From the NCBI GenBank assembly GCA_030673805.1, contig DAOVIH010000023.1:1-14825 (forward strand): 14,825 nucleotides of DNA. The letters are read 5' to 3'. The DNA comes from Candidatus Bathyarchaeota archaeon. GTDB taxonomy: Archaea; Thermoproteota; Bathyarchaeia; Bathyarchaeales; Bathycorpusculaceae. Position 1 is the stretch's first letter. The number at the start of each line of letters is the position of its first letter. The position numbers were made by a program, and so were the translations under genes. This document shows, piece by piece, positions 13,955 through 14,825 of the stretch. A model generated the notes under the pieces. It worked only from the letters and a program-made list of their open reading frames with translations. It was not told the DNA's origin and searched no databases.

Positions 13955-14825
13955 CCACTCTTTAGTCTGTCTAGTAGCGAACTCAAAATAATTGGCAGTA
14001 GTACCGAGGCGTCCCCTTCAATCATAACTTTTTTTGCGTTCTCATTAATTTTCCCCCAAGAAACTGCCTCTCTGGGTCTAGCACCAGAGAGACTGCCGTC
14101 CCATTCCGCTGCAGTACTTAGATAAACTGCGTAATCTAGTCCATCTTTGAATTGATTCCACCATATTGTATGGTGTTTTGCTATCCCCCCCCCAACGATC
14201 AACGCGCCAGTCTTCTCAGCGGCGAAAACAACATCATTTATTTCTCCAGAGTCTTTGAGCAAATTTATTGAGAAACTGTGATCCTGCGAGAAAAGCCACG
14301 TTTGGTACCCAACTGCACCATCCGTGATCCCGGGGACATAGACTGGAATGTTGTTCTTCGCAGCCCAGTACAGGATGGAACTTTCGTTGCAGATGCGTTC
14401 TCCAATGTAACGGCATAGCTGGCGGGTTGAAACCTCCCGAACGTTTTCACTCCATAACTCTTCAAGGAGGCCTTGAATTTTCTCCTCTATAATCATCCCA
14501 TAGCTTTCGTTTGGAACCAAAACGTTTCCTAATCGATTTATGTTTTTTTTGTGAAGTTCAGCGTCATTCATCTCGAATGAACCTCTGTAGTAGGGTCTCC
14601 AGCCTCTTGCCAAGTCATGGTCTAGGGTCCCACAAGTAATGTTCACAACATCCACTAGTTTTCGCTTTACAAGCTCCCTAAATACCCCTCTAGTTCCAGT
14701 AGCTACAAGATTTGCAGTGAAAGAGAGAAACTTTGTGCAATTCGGAGTCCTGTTCATTTGCTCAAGTATTCTCACCGCAACTGCCGTCTTTCCAGCCGTG
14801 AAGCCCCATGCCTTTTCCATTTGCA
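13951..14825 (-). CDS. dys: Deoxyhypusine synthase, canonical archaeal (5' end outside window)
   Basis: Transfers an aminobutyl group, NAD-dependently, to a lysine of translation factor aIF5A, the first step of hypusine formation. The visible 289+ residues carry the canonical motifs: ITCGTLDHDLARG (61-73), VPGITDGAVGYQ (162-173), GGGIAKHH (210-217) with the active-site histidines, DYAVYLSTAAEWDGSLSGARP (229-249 region) and the catalytic EAVSWGK (251-257). An ATG occurs at 14820, but the text there (MEKAWGFTAGKTAVAV) corresponds to an internal stretch of relatives, and the frame is open to the window edge. The gene most likely starts upstream, with about 20-30 residues missing. It is convergent with the DHS-like paralogue; the TAG here and the TAA of the other gene share bases 13952-13953. 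Confidence 0.92.
   Translation of the reverse strand, partial: QMEKAWGFTAGKTAVAVRILEQMNRTPNCTKFLSFTANLVATGTRGVFRELVKRKLVDVVNITCGTLDHDLARGWRPYYRGSFEMNDAELHKKNINRLGNVLVPNESYGMIIEEKIQGLLEELWSENVREVSTRQLCRYIGERICNESSILYWAAKNNIPVYVPGITDGAVGYQTWLFSQDHSFSINLLKDSGEINDVVFAAEKTGALIVGGGIAKHHTIWWNQFKDGLDYAVYLSTAAEWDGSLSGARPREAVSWGKINENAKKVMIEGDASVLLPIILSSLLDRLKSG

Overview
This window reads as a piece of an archaeal chromosome of moderate GC content. The evidence is a stand-alone ATP-pyrophosphatase subunit of GMP synthase (the two-subunit archaeal form), a beta-RFAP synthase with a dihydropteroate-synthase-related protein (tetrahydromethanopterin-type cofactor synthesis), deoxyhypusine synthase, and TATA-like boxes about 25-40 bases before several starts, mixed with Shine-Dalgarno sites. 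A lineage such as Bathyarchaeia or another TACK archaeon would fit, especially as S-adenosylmethionine synthetase is the bacterial type, but the lineage is inference. Everything that could be identified is a housekeeping or cofactor gene. There are no rRNA or tRNA genes, IS elements, CRISPR arrays or defence systems to be seen.

Layout. Bases 1-328 are a leader or intergenic stretch with several hairpins. Pyruvate kinase (+) follows, then GuaAB (-) and MetK (-). A 425-base gap holds outward-facing promoters. A multi-spanning ECF S-component-like protein (+) meets, tail to tail, a minus-strand C1-carrier cluster transcribed in the order DUF447 protein, mptG, DHPS-related protein. Next come a four-cluster ferredoxin (+), an HDAC-family amidohydrolase (-), and a divergent arginyl-tRNA synthetase (+). 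Last are two convergent members of the deoxyhypusine synthase family whose stop codons overlap.

The most notable feature is the arginyl-tRNA synthetase. Its reading frame is cut by one in-frame TAG at 11043-11045, at the end of the N-terminal tRNA-binding (Add1) domain, where the family usually has an aromatic residue. The TAG is followed immediately by GTG, with GGAGGT just before it. Possible readings are a naturally split two-chain enzyme made by coupled re-initiation, UAG decoding (pyrrolysine or suppression), or a point mutation or base-call error. TAG ends four of the twelve genes here, so it is a routine stop and wholesale recoding of TAG is unlikely.

The second theme is the deoxyhypusine synthase pair. 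The minus-strand copy, cut by the window edge, keeps the canonical active-site motifs. The plus-strand copy keeps the catalytic lysine motif but has Lys-Asp-Phe in place of Lys-His-His and carries an insertion, so it probably does a different polyamine reaction.
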